Part shown: one piece after another, positions 9,618 to 18,142 of the stretch
Position numbering within the stretch: position 1 is the stretch's first letter
How the letters are laid out: each line of letters starts with the position of its first letter
Assembly (NCBI RefSeq): GCF_003201105.1
Contig: NZ_QICJ01000002.1
Span: forward strand, 601,913 to 665,912
Direction of reading: 5' to 3'
DNA length: 64,000 nucleotides
From: Dyella sp. AtDHG13
Lineage (GTDB): Bacteria > Pseudomonadota > Gammaproteobacteria > Xanthomonadales > Rhodanobacteraceae
Position numbers and translations under genes: made by a program
The notes under the pieces: model-generated
What the model was told of the DNA's origin: nothing
The model's input: the letters and a program-made list of their open reading frames with translations, nothing else
Database searches by the model: none

Positions 9618-10074
9618 TGAAAACCATCAAACGCAAAGATTCACGATCAGACGACAATGTGAGCGTGACGTGAACCTGAACCGCCAGGCACTTGCCAGAT
9701 CTGAAATCGGCCACTAGGCTCCGCCAACCAAATTCGACGACGCCCAATGCCCACGGGTGTCGACATACGCGACGAACCGGAGGGGTCCGGATCGGCGCGA
9801 CCCGGCAGAGATGCCGGTGTAAACACCGCCCCTTGGCGCGGTCACGTTGCAGGCACGAGGTCGTAGTACCCGAGCAATGCCCTTGCAGCACAACAAGTTT
9901 TGAGCGGCACCGGATCAGCCGTTCGACTGGCCACAATCCCGTGGCAAACCGCCTGACCACAAGTTTCGGTCGCGGCGATCAATCCAGGTGGAACGGCCTG
10001 CCCGCCCGTCCACCGCAACGGCGCGTGAAGTCAGCAGCAACGACCTCGCGCGTACAGCACGTTGGAGGCAGACA
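9618..10074. other. 456-base stretch without a recognisable gene
   Basis: Several overlapping open frames exist on both strands but none has a ribosome-binding site, a motif or convincing codon use. The last 15 bases carry the GGAGG ribosome-binding site of the SleB-like gene. The stretch may hold its promoter and a long leader, or a gene remnant. Confidence 0.5.
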
Positions 10075-10509
10075 ATGAAACTTTCGATGCTGTTGTGGTT
10101 AGCGTCCGTGCTACCCCAGCCCCTCGCGGACCAGACCTGCCTGGCCACGACGGTATATCTTGAGGCACGCAGTGAGTCGACCATCGGCCAGTACGCCGTG
10201 GCCGAAGTTGCCATGCGTCGCCGCGATCGCGGCACCTGGGGCGACAGCGTTTGTGAGGTCGTGACCTCCCCGCGTCAGTTTGCGCTGACGACAACCGCAA
10301 GCAATTTTGAAGTGACCGATCTCAACTCCTGGACCAAGGCGTGGAAGATTGCTGGCGATTCGATCAGCAACTGGAGCCTGCCGCAGGGAGAGCGCACGGT
10401 ATATGTCCCGCGCGCGGACGCCTTCGCCACATTGGCAGTGACGCCGCAGTGGTCCAACAAGCGCGTCAAGACCATTGGCGAACACGCCTTCTACGCGGTC
10501 AACAACTGA
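10075..10509 (+). CDS. SleB-type cell-wall hydrolase domain protein
   Basis: 144-residue protein with an N-terminal signal sequence (MKLSMLLWLASVLPQPLA) and a Hydrolase_2/SleB core. CLATTVYLEARSE carries the Glu of the YxEAR motif expected to be catalytic, then QYAVAEVAMRRR and the segment VCEVVTSPRQFA. It is probably exported and cuts or binds peptidoglycan. The ATG at 10075 has GGAGG seven bases upstream. The domain normally shows HEARGE; here YLEARSE keeps the Glu and Arg but changes the flanks, so enzymatic activity is inferred rather than certain. It ends 20 bases before a strong bidirectional terminator. Confidence 0.8.
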   Translation: MKLSMLLWLASVLPQPLADQTCLATTVYLEARSESTIGQYAVAEVAMRRRDRGTWGDSVCEVVTSPRQFALTTTASNFEVTDLNSWTKAWKIAGDSISNWSLPQGERTVYVPRADAFATLAVTPQWSNKRVKTIGEHAFYAVNN

Positions 10510-10529
10510 ACCACCCCAACCCATAAAAA

Positions 10530-10551
10530 AAGGCCCTCGCAAGAGGGCCTT
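10530..10551. terminator. Bidirectional intrinsic terminator
   Basis: Perfect 9-bp stem AAGGCCCTC/GAGGGCCTT around a GCAA loop, with an A-run before and T's after, placed between the convergent SleB-like gene and the glycine-zipper lipoprotein gene. Confidence 0.9.
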
Positions 10552-10579
10552 TTCATTTGGACGTCCAGACGTCTATTCG

Positions 10580-11032
10580 TCAGAGACGATAGACGAGGTT
10601 GTTGCGGATCTGCACGTAGTCGCCCGGGCGAACCTGCGGATCGGCCGCCTGCGTCACCGTGGCGTAGCGGCCATCATCGAGCTTGATGGTGACCTGCCAT
10701 GCCACGTCCGGGCCGCCGGAGTTCTTGCCGACCTGGTTGCCGATCGCGCCACCAGCCACCGCGCCCGCAACGGTCGTCAGGGCCTTGCCGCTGCCGCCGC
10801 CGAACTGGTTACCGATCACGCCGCCGGCAATGCCGCCGATGACCATGCCCAGCGGTGAATTCTCCTTCTGGGTCTGGATCTGGCGCACGTCACTGACCAC
10901 GCCACACTGCTCGCAACGATTGGAAGCACCACTGTAAACCACTTGCCGCTGGGGCGGCGTCTCACATCCCGAAAGAAGCGCTACAGCAGAAACCAGTCCA
11001 AAGACAGCCAAACGTCGAAGCAGTGTATCCAT
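10580..11032 (-). CDS. Glycine-zipper 2TM outer-membrane lipoprotein (SlyB/17-kDa antigen-like)
   Basis: 150 residues. The N-terminal lipoprotein signal ends in the lipobox LLSGC at residues 19-23. Two glycine-zipper repeats follow near residues 62-78 (MVIGGIAGGVIGNQFGG) and 85-103 (VAGAVAGGAIGNQVGK), then a C-terminal segment of about 45 residues (DDGRYATVTQ...GDYVQIRNNL). Such proteins sit in the outer membrane and affect envelope integrity; the precise role is unknown. A paralogue with the same plan lies 11 bases upstream on the same strand, so the two are probably cotranscribed. Cysteines CEQC near residue 39 are an unusual extra. Confidence 0.85.
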   Translation of the reverse strand: MDTLLRRLAVFGLVSAVALLSGCETPPQRQVVYSGASNRCEQCGVVSDVRQIQTQKENSPLGMVIGGIAGGVIGNQFGGGSGKALTTVAGAVAGGAIGNQVGKNSGGPDVAWQVTIKLDDGRYATVTQAADPQVRPGDYVQIRNNLVYRL

Positions 11033-11043
11033 GGCGTGAATCC

Positions 11044-11625
11044 TCAGTGAGCGTCGGAAACGGCTACCACACCCTCCTGCACCTGCAGCCTGTCACCCGG
11101 ATCGTGGTCCATGCGCACAGTGCGGGTGACACCGTTGTACTCGTAACTCACGTCGTACGCCACCACCTTGTCGCCGCCGTTTCCGGGCACCGTTTCGCAG
11201 TGACGCTGGGTGGTCTGCTGCGTCGCATTCGCCTGATGGTTCTTCTGGATTTCATGGCCGGCATAGCCGCCGCCCACCGCGCCCGCGACCGTCGCCAGCG
11301 TGCGGCCCTTGCCGCCGCCAACCTGGTTGCCCAGCAGGCCACCCGCCACGGCACCAATGGCCGTGCCCGCGATCTGGTGCGTGTCCTGCACCGGCTTGTG
11401 CGTGGTGACCACCTCATCGTGGCACACCTGCTGCGGCGCACTCGCCGCCTCGCGCACCGGGGTGACGCTCACCACGCGTGCGTACTTGGCTCCGTTGGAA
11501 GCCCCCTGTTGCGCCATGCCGCCCACGCCACCGTCGGCATTGGCGTCCTTGTTGCACGCGGAAAGACCGAACGCCAATACACCGGCGAAACCGACATGCA
11601 GCGCCGAAACGACCAACCTGTTCAT
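11044..11625 (-). CDS. Glycine-zipper 2TM lipoprotein, paralogue of the preceding gene
   Basis: 193 residues from the ATG at 11625, which has GGAGA eight bases upstream; a longer frame to 11691 lacks this support. The signal peptide ends in a lipobox-like LSAC near residue 20. A linker is followed by the double glycine zipper near residues 85-120 (GTAIGAVAGGLLGNQVGGG, then [15 protein letters not shown]) and a C-terminal domain with GVTRTVRMDHDPGDRLQV. The two tandem paralogues probably arose by duplication and have diverged outside the zipper. Confidence 0.85.
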   Translation of the reverse strand: MNRLVVSALHVGFAGVLAFGLSACNKDANADGGVGGMAQQGASNGAKYARVVSVTPVREAASAPQQVCHDEVVTTHKPVQDTHQIAGTAIGAVAGGLLGNQVGGGKGRTLATVAGAVGGGYAGHEIQKNHQANATQQTTQRHCETVPGNGGDKVVAYDVSYEYNGVTRTVRMDHDPGDRLQVQEGVVAVSDAH

Positions 11626-11764
11626 AATAATCTCCTGTTCTGGACCGGCGGAGCGCCCCCGCTCCCGCCATTTCGATCCCAGCGTGAACATTGAACCTCT
11701 GATTCACTGAATATTCGCTTAGATCGAAGCCGCCCATTTTTTCAAATTCAGGACGCTGAAAACT

Positions 11765-12532
11765 GTGCTTGAACTCACCGACAGCCATGCGCACATCGAT
11801 GATGCGAGCTTCGCGTCCGACCGGGAGGCCATGTTTCAACGCGCGCGCGACGCCGGCGTACGGCATATCGTGGTGCCCGCCATCGACCAGGCCTCATGGC
11901 AAGGCATCGCGGACCTTTGCGCCGGGCATGGCGAGGCGCATGCCGCCTATGGCATGCATCCGATCTACATCGACCGGCATCGCCCCGAGCACCTGGACCA
12001 GCTCAGATCGTGGCTGCAGACGCATCGCGCCGTTGCCGTGGGAGAGATCGGTCTCGACTATTTCTTGGAAGGCCTGGATGTCGAGCGCCAGCGCGAGTAC
12101 TTCCAGCAACAGCTGCGCATCGCCCGCGACATAGACCTTCCCGTCATCGTGCATGCGCGAAAGGCCATGGACGAAGTCACCTCCACCATGCGTCGCATCG
12201 GCGGCCTGCGCGGCGTGGTGCACAGCTTCTCCGGCAGCCTGCAGCAGGCGGAGCAGCTGTGGAACATGGGCTTTCATCTGGGTATAGGCGGGCCCGTCAC
12301 GTATGAGCGGGCACAACGCCTTCGTCACATCGTCGCGACCATGCCTGTCGAACGATTGCTGCTGGAAACCGACGCACCGGACCAGCCCGGCGCCTGCCAC
12401 CGCGGCGAACGCAACGAGCCGGCCAACATCATCGAAGTGCTCGACGTGATTTCGCAGCTGCGCGGTGAAAGCCCCGAAGCCATCGCGCAGGCCACCACCC
12501 GGAACGCCCGCGCCCTCTTCCGGCTCGCCTGA
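11765..12532 (+). CDS. TatD-family metal-dependent hydrolase
   Basis: Cytoplasmic TIM-barrel metallohydrolase/DNase of the TatD/YcfH/YjjV group, 255 residues. Metal ligands are all present: SHAHID at residues 7-12, GEIGLDY near 93-99, VIVHAR near 128, VHSFSG near 154, and ETDAP near 205. The start is GTG at 11765 directly before LELTDSHAH, because the family begins only a few residues before the HxH pair. It is divergent from the lipoprotein pair. The sequence cannot decide between DNase/quality-control function and other TatD activities. Confidence 0.9.
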   Translation: MLELTDSHAHIDDASFASDREAMFQRARDAGVRHIVVPAIDQASWQGIADLCAGHGEAHAAYGMHPIYIDRHRPEHLDQLRSWLQTHRAVAVGEIGLDYFLEGLDVERQREYFQQQLRIARDIDLPVIVHARKAMDEVTSTMRRIGGLRGVVHSFSGSLQQAEQLWNMGFHLGIGGPVTYERAQRLRHIVATMPVERLLLETDAPDQPGACHRGERNEPANIIEVLDVISQLRGESPEAIAQATTRNARALFRLA

Positions 12533-12571
12533 GGCTTGCGGGCCCCGGGAACCCGGCGCTAGACTTAATAC

Positions 12572-12598
12572 TTCACTGGCGAACTATTCTTTGGTGAA
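12572..12598. promoter_or_regulatory. Direct repeat at the marR start, possible MarR operator
   Basis: Two 12-base copies, TTCACTGGCGAA (12572-12583) and TTCTTTGGTGAA (12587-12598), match at 9 of 12 positions and are spaced 15 bases start to start; the outer TTCAC/GTGAA also form an inverted repeat. The second copy abuts the marR ATG, so binding there would block transcription and translation initiation. Confidence 0.45.
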
Positions 12599-13126
12599 AT
12601 GAAGCGGATGCCCGAATGCCTTGCCCACATGGACGAGGGAATTGGCCGTGTGGGAGAGATCTTCCCGGACCTGCCGGCCCAGGAAGTGATCCTGACGCGC
12701 CTGTTGCTGCTGGTCGGTGGAACCCTGCTGGGCGAGCTTGAACGCAATCTGAGGCCGCATGGCCTGAACGACAGCGACTTCCGCACCCTGATGATGATCT
12801 ACAGCAGCCCCACGGGCAGCGCCACGCCCAGCGAGCTGTGCGAGTACGCGCAACAGGGCGCCACCAACATGACGCGCATCGCCAACGCCCTGGTGAAGGC
12901 GGGGCTGATCACGCGCGCCACCAGCGCGGAGGATCGCCGCCGCATCGTGCTCAGCATCACCACCGCCGGCAAGCGTCTGGTGCGAAAGATTCTTCCGCCC
13001 TTGTTCCCGCACGTGCACGGGGCTTTCGCTTCGCTGACGGCGAGCGACAAACGCACGCTCGACCGACTGCTCCGCCAGATCGCTGTCAACATCGATTCGC
13101 TCACCCAGCCGGACTCCCGTCCATGA
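12599..13126 (+). CDS. MarR/EmrR-family transcriptional regulator
   Basis: Winged-helix repressor of 175 residues heading an emr-type efflux operon. The HTH core is visible near residues 80-110 (TPSELCEYAQQGATNMTRIANALVKAGLI) and the wing DRR near 118 (SAEDRRRIVLSITTAGKRL). The stop overlaps the start of the outer-membrane factor gene (ATGA at 13123-13126). The ATG at 12599 has no properly spaced ribosome-binding site, while the ATG at 12608 has GGTGAA nine bases upstream, so the true protein may be three residues shorter. By analogy to EmrR it likely represses this operon and is released by substrate drugs or phenolics. Confidence 0.88.
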   Translation: MKRMPECLAHMDEGIGRVGEIFPDLPAQEVILTRLLLLVGGTLLGELERNLRPHGLNDSDFRTLMMIYSSPTGSATPSELCEYAQQGATNMTRIANALVKAGLITRATSAEDRRRIVLSITTAGKRLVRKILPPLFPHVHGAFASLTASDKRTLDRLLRQIAVNIDSLTQPDSRP

Positions 13127-14628
13127 CCCCATATCGATCCTCCCGCCACGGACTCGGCCGTCGCGCACTGCTTGCGTGCGCCGTCGCGCTCGCGGTCGCG
13201 GGCTGCTCCATTCCCGCCAAGCTCAACCGCCCGCCTGTTCGCGACGATGTCCCGCTGGCGGGCCTGGATACCGGCCACCGCGCCGGCTGGCCGGACACGG
13301 CCTGGTGGAAGCAGTACAACGATCCGCAACTCGACCACCTGATCGAGCTGGCGATGAAGGATTCGCCGGACATCGCCCAAGCCCGTTCGCGCGTGGAATC
13401 GGCGGAGCAATCCATTCGCGCCGCCACCGCGCAATCCGGCCTGAGCGTCAGCGGCAGCGCGCAGGTCGAGCGCCAGCGCCTCAGCGAAACCGGCCTGATC
13501 CCGCCGAAATTCCTCGGTTTCACCTGGTACAACCAGGGCGACATCGGCGTGCAGGCGCAATACGACTTCGACTTCTGGGGCAAGAAGCGCAACGCCATCG
13601 AAGGCGCCGTGGACCAGGCGCATGCGGCCGAAGCACAGCACAGCGCCGCAGCCCTGGCCATCCAGACCACCGTGGCCGACACCTATTTCGGCTGGCTCGC
13701 CGACCAGTCGCGCATCACCATCGCCAAGCAAGCGGTACAGACGGCCGAACAGCTGGAGCAGATCGCCGCGCTGCGCGTGAAGCAAGGCGTCGATCGCCCG
13801 GATACGCTGCAGTCGGCCAAGGCCCAGACGGCCTCCGCACGGCAGATGCTGGTGACCATCGAAAGCTCCGCGCGCATTCGACAGGCGGCGCTCGCCAGCC
13901 TGTGCGGCGTGTCGCCCGCGCAACTGCCGGCGCTGCAGCCACGCGCGTTGCCCAGCGTCACCACCGGCCTGCCCGACAATGTCGGCGTCGACCTGATCGC
14001 CCGCCGCCCCGACATCGCGGCCAGCCTGTGGCAAGTTGAAGCCGCATTGCGGCAAACCGATGTGGCGCGCGCGCAGTTCTTCCCGGACATCAGCATCAGC
14101 GCGATGGCGGGCCTGTCGAGCATTGATCTGGACAAGATGTTCAACTCGGGCAGCCGCGTGTTCGGTCTGACGCCCGCACTGCACCTGCCGATCTTCACCG
14201 GCGGCCTGCTGGAAGCGAACTACGACATCAGCAAGGCGCAATTGGAAGCGGCCGTGGCGCAGTACAACAGCACCGTGCTGAGCGCCGCCCGCGACGTCGC
14301 CACGCAAAGCCTCACCGCCGACCAGATCGAAGGACGCCGGCAGCAACAGGCGCGCGAGATCGCCGCCAACCAGCAGCTGCTCGCCACCGCGCAGTCGCGC
14401 GTGCAGCGCGGTGTGAGCGATCGCCGCGAAACGCTGAGCGCGCAGGCGCAGCTGCTGCAACAGCAGGACAGCGACGTGAGCCTGCAGGCCCAGGCGCTTT
14501 CCACCGATATCTCGCTGATCAAGGCACTGGGCGGCGGTTACCGCGCCAGCCTGCCGGAGCAGGCATCCAGCGAACGCCCCTCTTCCCCTTTGAACCTTTC
14601 CGGAGACGCCCCGAATGAGCGCCACTGA
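13123..14628 (+). CDS. Outer-membrane efflux lipoprotein, NodT/OprM family
   Basis: Outer-membrane channel of a tripartite efflux pump, 501 residues. The signal peptide ends in the lipobox AVAGC (Cys near residue 27). Two OEP repeats follow, with typical segments WWKQYNDPQLDHLIELA near residue 63 and ARRPDIAASLWQVEAA near 290, the start of the second repeat. The ATG overlaps the marR stop, and the gene's end overlaps emrA by 14 bases. The longer open frame from 12838 is an overlap with marR in another frame. Confidence 0.93.
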   Translation: MTPYRSSRHGLGRRALLACAVALAVAGCSIPAKLNRPPVRDDVPLAGLDTGHRAGWPDTAWWKQYNDPQLDHLIELAMKDSPDIAQARSRVESAEQSIRAATAQSGLSVSGSAQVERQRLSETGLIPPKFLGFTWYNQGDIGVQAQYDFDFWGKKRNAIEGAVDQAHAAEAQHSAAALAIQTTVADTYFGWLADQSRITIAKQAVQTAEQLEQIAALRVKQGVDRPDTLQSAKAQTASARQMLVTIESSARIRQAALASLCGVSPAQLPALQPRALPSVTTGLPDNVGVDLIARRPDIAASLWQVEAALRQTDVARAQFFPDISISAMAGLSSIDLDKMFNSGSRVFGLTPALHLPIFTGGLLEANYDISKAQLEAAVAQYNSTVLSAARDVATQSLTADQIEGRRQQQAREIAANQQLLATAQSRVQRGVSDRRETLSAQAQLLQQQDSDVSLQAQALSTDISLIKALGGGYRASLPEQASSERPSSPLNLSGDAPNERH

Positions 14629-15817
14629 TTCCGACGCCAACAAGAACGGCAACGACAGCGGCATGGCCGCGAAGGATCCGGCCAAGCGCCGCCGCGCGCT
14701 GCTGATCGTTGCCCTGGTTTTCATCCTCGCCGCCGCGACGTGGCTGCTGCTGTGGGTGTTCGTGTTCTCCACCCGCGAGAAGACCGACAACGCCTACGTC
14801 AACGGCAACCAGGTGGCGATTTCCGCGCAGGTGCCAGGCATCGTGGTGGCCATCCTCGCCGACGACACGCAGCGCGTGGAAGCCGGCCAAGTGCTGGTGA
14901 AGCTAGACAGCACCGACGCGGACGTGCGCCTGCAGCAGACCAGCAGCGCGCTCGCCCAGGCGGTTCGCCAAGTGCGACAGCAGACCGAATCGGCCAACAG
15001 CGCCGACGCCCAGGTGGCCCGCGCACGCGTGGACCTGAAGAAGGCCGAGGCCGACCTCGCGCGCAGCGCGCCGCTGATCGCCGCCCAGGCGGAAGCGCCG
15101 CAGAACGTGCAGCATCTGCGCGATGCGGTGGATCAGGCACGCGCCTCGCTGGATGCCGCCGTCGCTCAGGCCGCCGCCTCGCGCGCCGCCATCGAGGGCA
15201 CGCAGATCGCCAACAATCCGGCGGTGGAACAGGCGCGCGCGAATTTCCGCTCGGCCTGGATCGCCGCCCAGCGCAACAACATCTATGCGCCGGTCACCGG
15301 TTACGTGGCGCAGCGCAGCGTGCAGGTGGGCAACAGCGTGCAGCCCGGCCAGCAGCTGATGAGCGTGGTGCCGCTGCACGACCTGTGGGTGGACGCCAAC
15401 TTCAAGGAAAACCAGCTGCGTCATATCCGCGTGGGCCAGCCCGCCAAGGTCGAGGCCGACGTCTACGGTGGCAGCGTCGAGTTCCACGGCAAGGTGGTCG
15501 GCCTGGGCGCCGGCACCGGCAGCGTGTTCTCGCTGCTGCCGGCGCAGAACGCCACCGGCAACTGGATCAAGGTGGTGCAGCGCGTGCCGGTGCGCATCGC
15601 GCTCGACAACAAGGACCTGGACGACCATCCGCTGCGCGTGGGCCTGTCCACCGAGGTCACGGTGGACATCACCAACGACAAGGGCGCGATGAACGCCGCC
15701 CAGGGCAACGGCCAGCCAATCGCGCAGACCACGGTCTACGACCAGATGGCCAGCAAGGCCGACGAAGAGGCCGAGAAGATCATCAAGGCCAACCTCAGCC
15801 CCCGCGACGCGAACTGA
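14615..15817 (+). CDS. emrA: HlyD/EmrA-type periplasmic adaptor
   Basis: Membrane-fusion protein of 400 residues joining the inner-membrane transporter to the outer-membrane channel. One N-terminal membrane anchor (residues 29-54, LLIVALVFILAAATWLLLW), then a lipoyl/biotinyl half-motif (TDNAYVNGNQVAISAQVPG), a long helical hairpin rich in Ala/Gln, the second lipoyl half (IYAPVTGYV) and a beta-barrel domain. It overlaps the outer-membrane factor gene by 14 bases. Twenty-one bases separate it from emrB. Confidence 0.93.
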   Translation: MSATDSDANKNGNDSGMAAKDPAKRRRALLIVALVFILAAATWLLLWVFVFSTREKTDNAYVNGNQVAISAQVPGIVVAILADDTQRVEAGQVLVKLDSTDADVRLQQTSSALAQAVRQVRQQTESANSADAQVARARVDLKKAEADLARSAPLIAAQAEAPQNVQHLRDAVDQARASLDAAVAQAAASRAAIEGTQIANNPAVEQARANFRSAWIAAQRNNIYAPVTGYVAQRSVQVGNSVQPGQQLMSVVPLHDLWVDANFKENQLRHIRVGQPAKVEADVYGGSVEFHGKVVGLGAGTGSVFSLLPAQNATGNWIKVVQRVPVRIALDNKDLDDHPLRVGLSTEVTVDITNDKGAMNAAQGNGQPIAQTTVYDQMASKADEEAEKIIKANLSPRDAN

Positions 15818-15838
15818 CGAGACGACGGGCACGCCGCC

Positions 15839-17398
15839 ATGGCTGACAATTCCGCCGAAGAAAAAACCGCCGAAGGCTTGCCGCCTTTGCATGGCACCGC
15901 GCTGGTCCTGCTGACCATCGCGGTGGCGTTCAGCACCTTCATGGAGGTGCTGGACATGACCATCGTCAACGTGGCCGTGCCGCACATCGCCGGCAGCCTG
16001 GGCGTGAGCGCCAACGAAGGCACCTGGACGATCAGTTCGTATTCGCTGGCCAGCGCCATCATGCAGCCGCTGACCGGCTGGATCGCACGACGCTTCGGCG
16101 AAGTGAAGACCTTCGTGGTCTCCGTGGGCCTATTCGTGGTGTTCTCCATGATGTGCGGCCTAGCCACGTCGATGCCGATGCTGGTGTTCGCCCGCCTGAT
16201 GCAGGGCGCCGGCTCCGGCCCGATGGTGGCGCTGTCGCTCACCCTGCTGCTGGCGAGCTACCCCAAGGCCAAGCAGGGCATCGCGCTGGCCCTGTGGGCC
16301 ATGACCGTGGTGGTGGCGCCGATCTTCGGCCCCATCCTGGGCGGCTGGCTTACCGACAACTTCTCGTGGCCGTGGATCTTCTACATCAACCTGCCGGTGG
16401 GCGTGCTCGCGGGCGTGATCACCTGGACCTTGCTGCGCAAGCGCGAGACCAAGACGTTCCAGTCACCGATCGACGTGATCGGCCTGGTGCTGCTGGTGGC
16501 CGGCGTGGGCTGCCTGCAGTTCATGCTGGACAACGGCAACGACCATGACTGGTTCGCCTCCGGCCTGATCACCACGCTGGGCATCATCGCCCTGGTGTGC
16601 CTGACCTTCCTGGTGGTATGGGAGCTGCACGCCAAGCATCCGGTGGTCGATCTCACCCTGTTCAAGCAGCGCAACTTCACCGCGGGCGTGATCGCCCTGT
16701 CGCTGGGCATGTTCGCCTTCTTCGGCATCAACGTGGTGTTTCCGCTGTGGCTGCAGACCACGCTGGGCTACACGGCCACGTGGGCCGGCCTGGCCACCGC
16801 GCCGGTGGGCATCCTCGCCTTCCTGCTGTCGCCCGTGATCGGCCGCAACATGCAGAAGCTGGAATTGCGCGCGGTGGTGACGTTCGCCTTCGTGGTGTTC
16901 GCGGGCACCTCGTACTGGTTCTCCACCTTCGACAGCGGCGCGTCGTTCTCCACCCTGGTGCTGCCGCGCTTCGTGATGGGCGTGGCCATCCCCTGCTTCT
17001 TCATCCCGCTCAACCAGATCTACCTCTCGGGGCTGCCGGCGAACGAGATCGCCAGCGCCAGCGGCCTGGCCAACTTCTTCCGCACCCTGGGCTCCAGCGT
17101 GTCCACGGCGGTGACGGTGACGCTGTGGCAGCATCGCGGCATCCTGCACCACGCCACCCTGACCGAGAACGTCACGGGCGCCAGCCAGCCGGCCACGCAG
17201 ATCGTGGGGCAGCTGACGCATGGCGGCCTGGGCCAGACCCAGGCGCTGGGCGTGGTGGATCAGCTGGTGAACAAGGAAGCCCTGACCCTGGCGGTGAACG
17301 ACATCTTCCTGCTCTGCGCCGTGCTGTTCATCGTGCTGATCCCCGTGATCTGGCTGGCCAAGCCGCCGTTCGGCTCGGCGGGCGGCCCGGCGCACTGA
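15839..17398 (+). CDS. emrB: DHA2-family drug:proton antiporter EmrB
   Basis: Inner-membrane transporter of the major facilitator superfamily with 14 predicted helices, 519 residues. TM1 carries the DHA2 motif LDMTIVNVAVPHIAGSLG. The motif GWIARRFGEVKTF follows TM2, and a P-rich segment (LGGWLTDNFSWPWIFYINLP) matches antiporter motif C and the helix after it. With the MarR gene, outer-membrane factor and EmrA-type adaptor upstream it forms a complete tripartite pump. The likely substrates are hydrophobic drugs and uncouplers, inferred from the family only. Confidence 0.94.
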   Translation: MADNSAEEKTAEGLPPLHGTALVLLTIAVAFSTFMEVLDMTIVNVAVPHIAGSLGVSANEGTWTISSYSLASAIMQPLTGWIARRFGEVKTFVVSVGLFVVFSMMCGLATSMPMLVFARLMQGAGSGPMVALSLTLLLASYPKAKQGIALALWAMTVVVAPIFGPILGGWLTDNFSWPWIFYINLPVGVLAGVITWTLLRKRETKTFQSPIDVIGLVLLVAGVGCLQFMLDNGNDHDWFASGLITTLGIIALVCLTFLVVWELHAKHPVVDLTLFKQRNFTAGVIALSLGMFAFFGINVVFPLWLQTTLGYTATWAGLATAPVGILAFLLSPVIGRNMQKLELRAVVTFAFVVFAGTSYWFSTFDSGASFSTLVLPRFVMGVAIPCFFIPLNQIYLSGLPANEIASASGLANFFRTLGSSVSTAVTVTLWQHRGILHHATLTENVTGASQPATQIVGQLTHGGLGQTQALGVVDQLVNKEALTLAVNDIFLLCAVLFIVLIPVIWLAKPPFGSAGGPAH

Positions 17399-17405
17399 CC
17401 CTGCG

Positions 17406-17429
17406 TGCCGGATTGCACCCAATCCGGCA
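17406..17429 (+). terminator. Hairpin after emrB
   Basis: Perfect 10-bp stem TGCCGGATTG/CAATCCGGCA with a CACC loop, eight bases after the emrB stop. It has no clear T-run, so it may be a weak terminator or an RNA 3'-end stabiliser. Confidence 0.6.
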
Positions 17430-17469
17430 CAAACCGGCAACAACAGGCATGTGGTTGATCTAACAGGAA

Positions 17470-17494
17470 TTGCTGCAACTGACCAGTGCAGCAA
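17470..17494. promoter_or_regulatory. TGC-rich inverted repeat upstream of phaR, likely PhaR operator
   Basis: Perfect 8-bp arms TTGCTGCA (17470-17477) and TGCAGCAA (17487-17494) with a 9-base spacer, 55-79 bases before the phaR ATG. PhaR proteins are known to bind TGC-rich sites, including CTGC-spacer-GCAG forms, and to repress their own gene. Confidence 0.65.
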
Positions 17495-17548
17495 TGAATA
17501 CCAGTTGGGCGACTGGTGCGGCGCAATACCTTCTGCTAGTTTGTGTGC

Positions 17549-18040
17549 ATGGCACAAACGATCCGCATCATCAAGAAGTATCCGAACCGTCGGCTCTACG
17601 ACACGGAAATCTCCAGCTACATCACGCTGGAAGAGGTCCGTCAGCTGGTGTTGGACGGCGAAACCTTCGAAGTCCGCGACGCCAAGAGCGGTGAAGACCT
17701 CACCCGCTCGGTCCTGTTGCAGATCATCTCCGAGCACGAGGAGAAGGGGCAGCCGATGCTGTCGCCCCAGCTGCTCAGCCAGATCATCCGCTTCTACGGC
17801 GACTCGCTGCAGGGTTTCATGGGCCCGTACCTGGAACGCAGCCTGCAGGTCTTCCTCGACCAGCAGCAGCAGTTCCGCACGCAACTCAACAGCCTGCTCG
17901 GCCAGACGCCCTGGTCCATGCTCAACGACCTGACCGAGCGCAACATGGAAGCCTGGCGCAACATGCAGCGCGGGCTGCTGGACACGGCCACGCAGGCGAC
18001 CACGCCGCCGCGCGGCACCACCACCAAGAAGCCGGGCTGA
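17549..18040 (+). CDS. phaR: Polyhydroxyalkanoate synthesis repressor PhaR
   Basis: DNA- and PHB-granule-binding regulator that senses polyhydroxybutyrate and releases phasin/PHB genes. 163 residues. The conserved N-terminal DNA-binding motif is IIKKYPNRRLYDT (residues 7-19) followed by SSYITLEEVRQLV. The PHB-accumulation regulatory domain follows (LLQIISEHE near residue 60, RFYGDSLQGFMGPYLE near 90). The ATG at 17549 is preferred over an in-frame GTG six bases earlier. It lies upstream of phaB on the same strand, and TGC-rich repeats precede both genes. Confidence 0.95.
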   Translation: MAQTIRIIKKYPNRRLYDTEISSYITLEEVRQLVLDGETFEVRDAKSGEDLTRSVLLQIISEHEEKGQPMLSPQLLSQIIRFYGDSLQGFMGPYLERSLQVFLDQQQQFRTQLNSLLGQTPWSMLNDLTERNMEAWRNMQRGLLDTATQATTPPRGTTTKKPG

Positions 18041-18096
18041 GCCAGCCCGCCGCGGTGGCCCGCATCGCGGGCCGCCTTTCCGTCTCATCCGCCGCT

Positions 18097-18115
18097 GCAG
18101 CACAACACGTGCTGC
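18097..18115. promoter_or_regulatory. Second TGC-rich inverted repeat, upstream of phaB
   Basis: Perfect 7-bp arms GCAGCAC/GTGCTGC around AACAC, 28 bases before the phaB ATG. It resembles the repeat before phaR and is probably bound by the same protein. Confidence 0.55.
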
Positions 18116-18142
18116 CCTGCGGCATGTGTACGAGTCCTTCAC

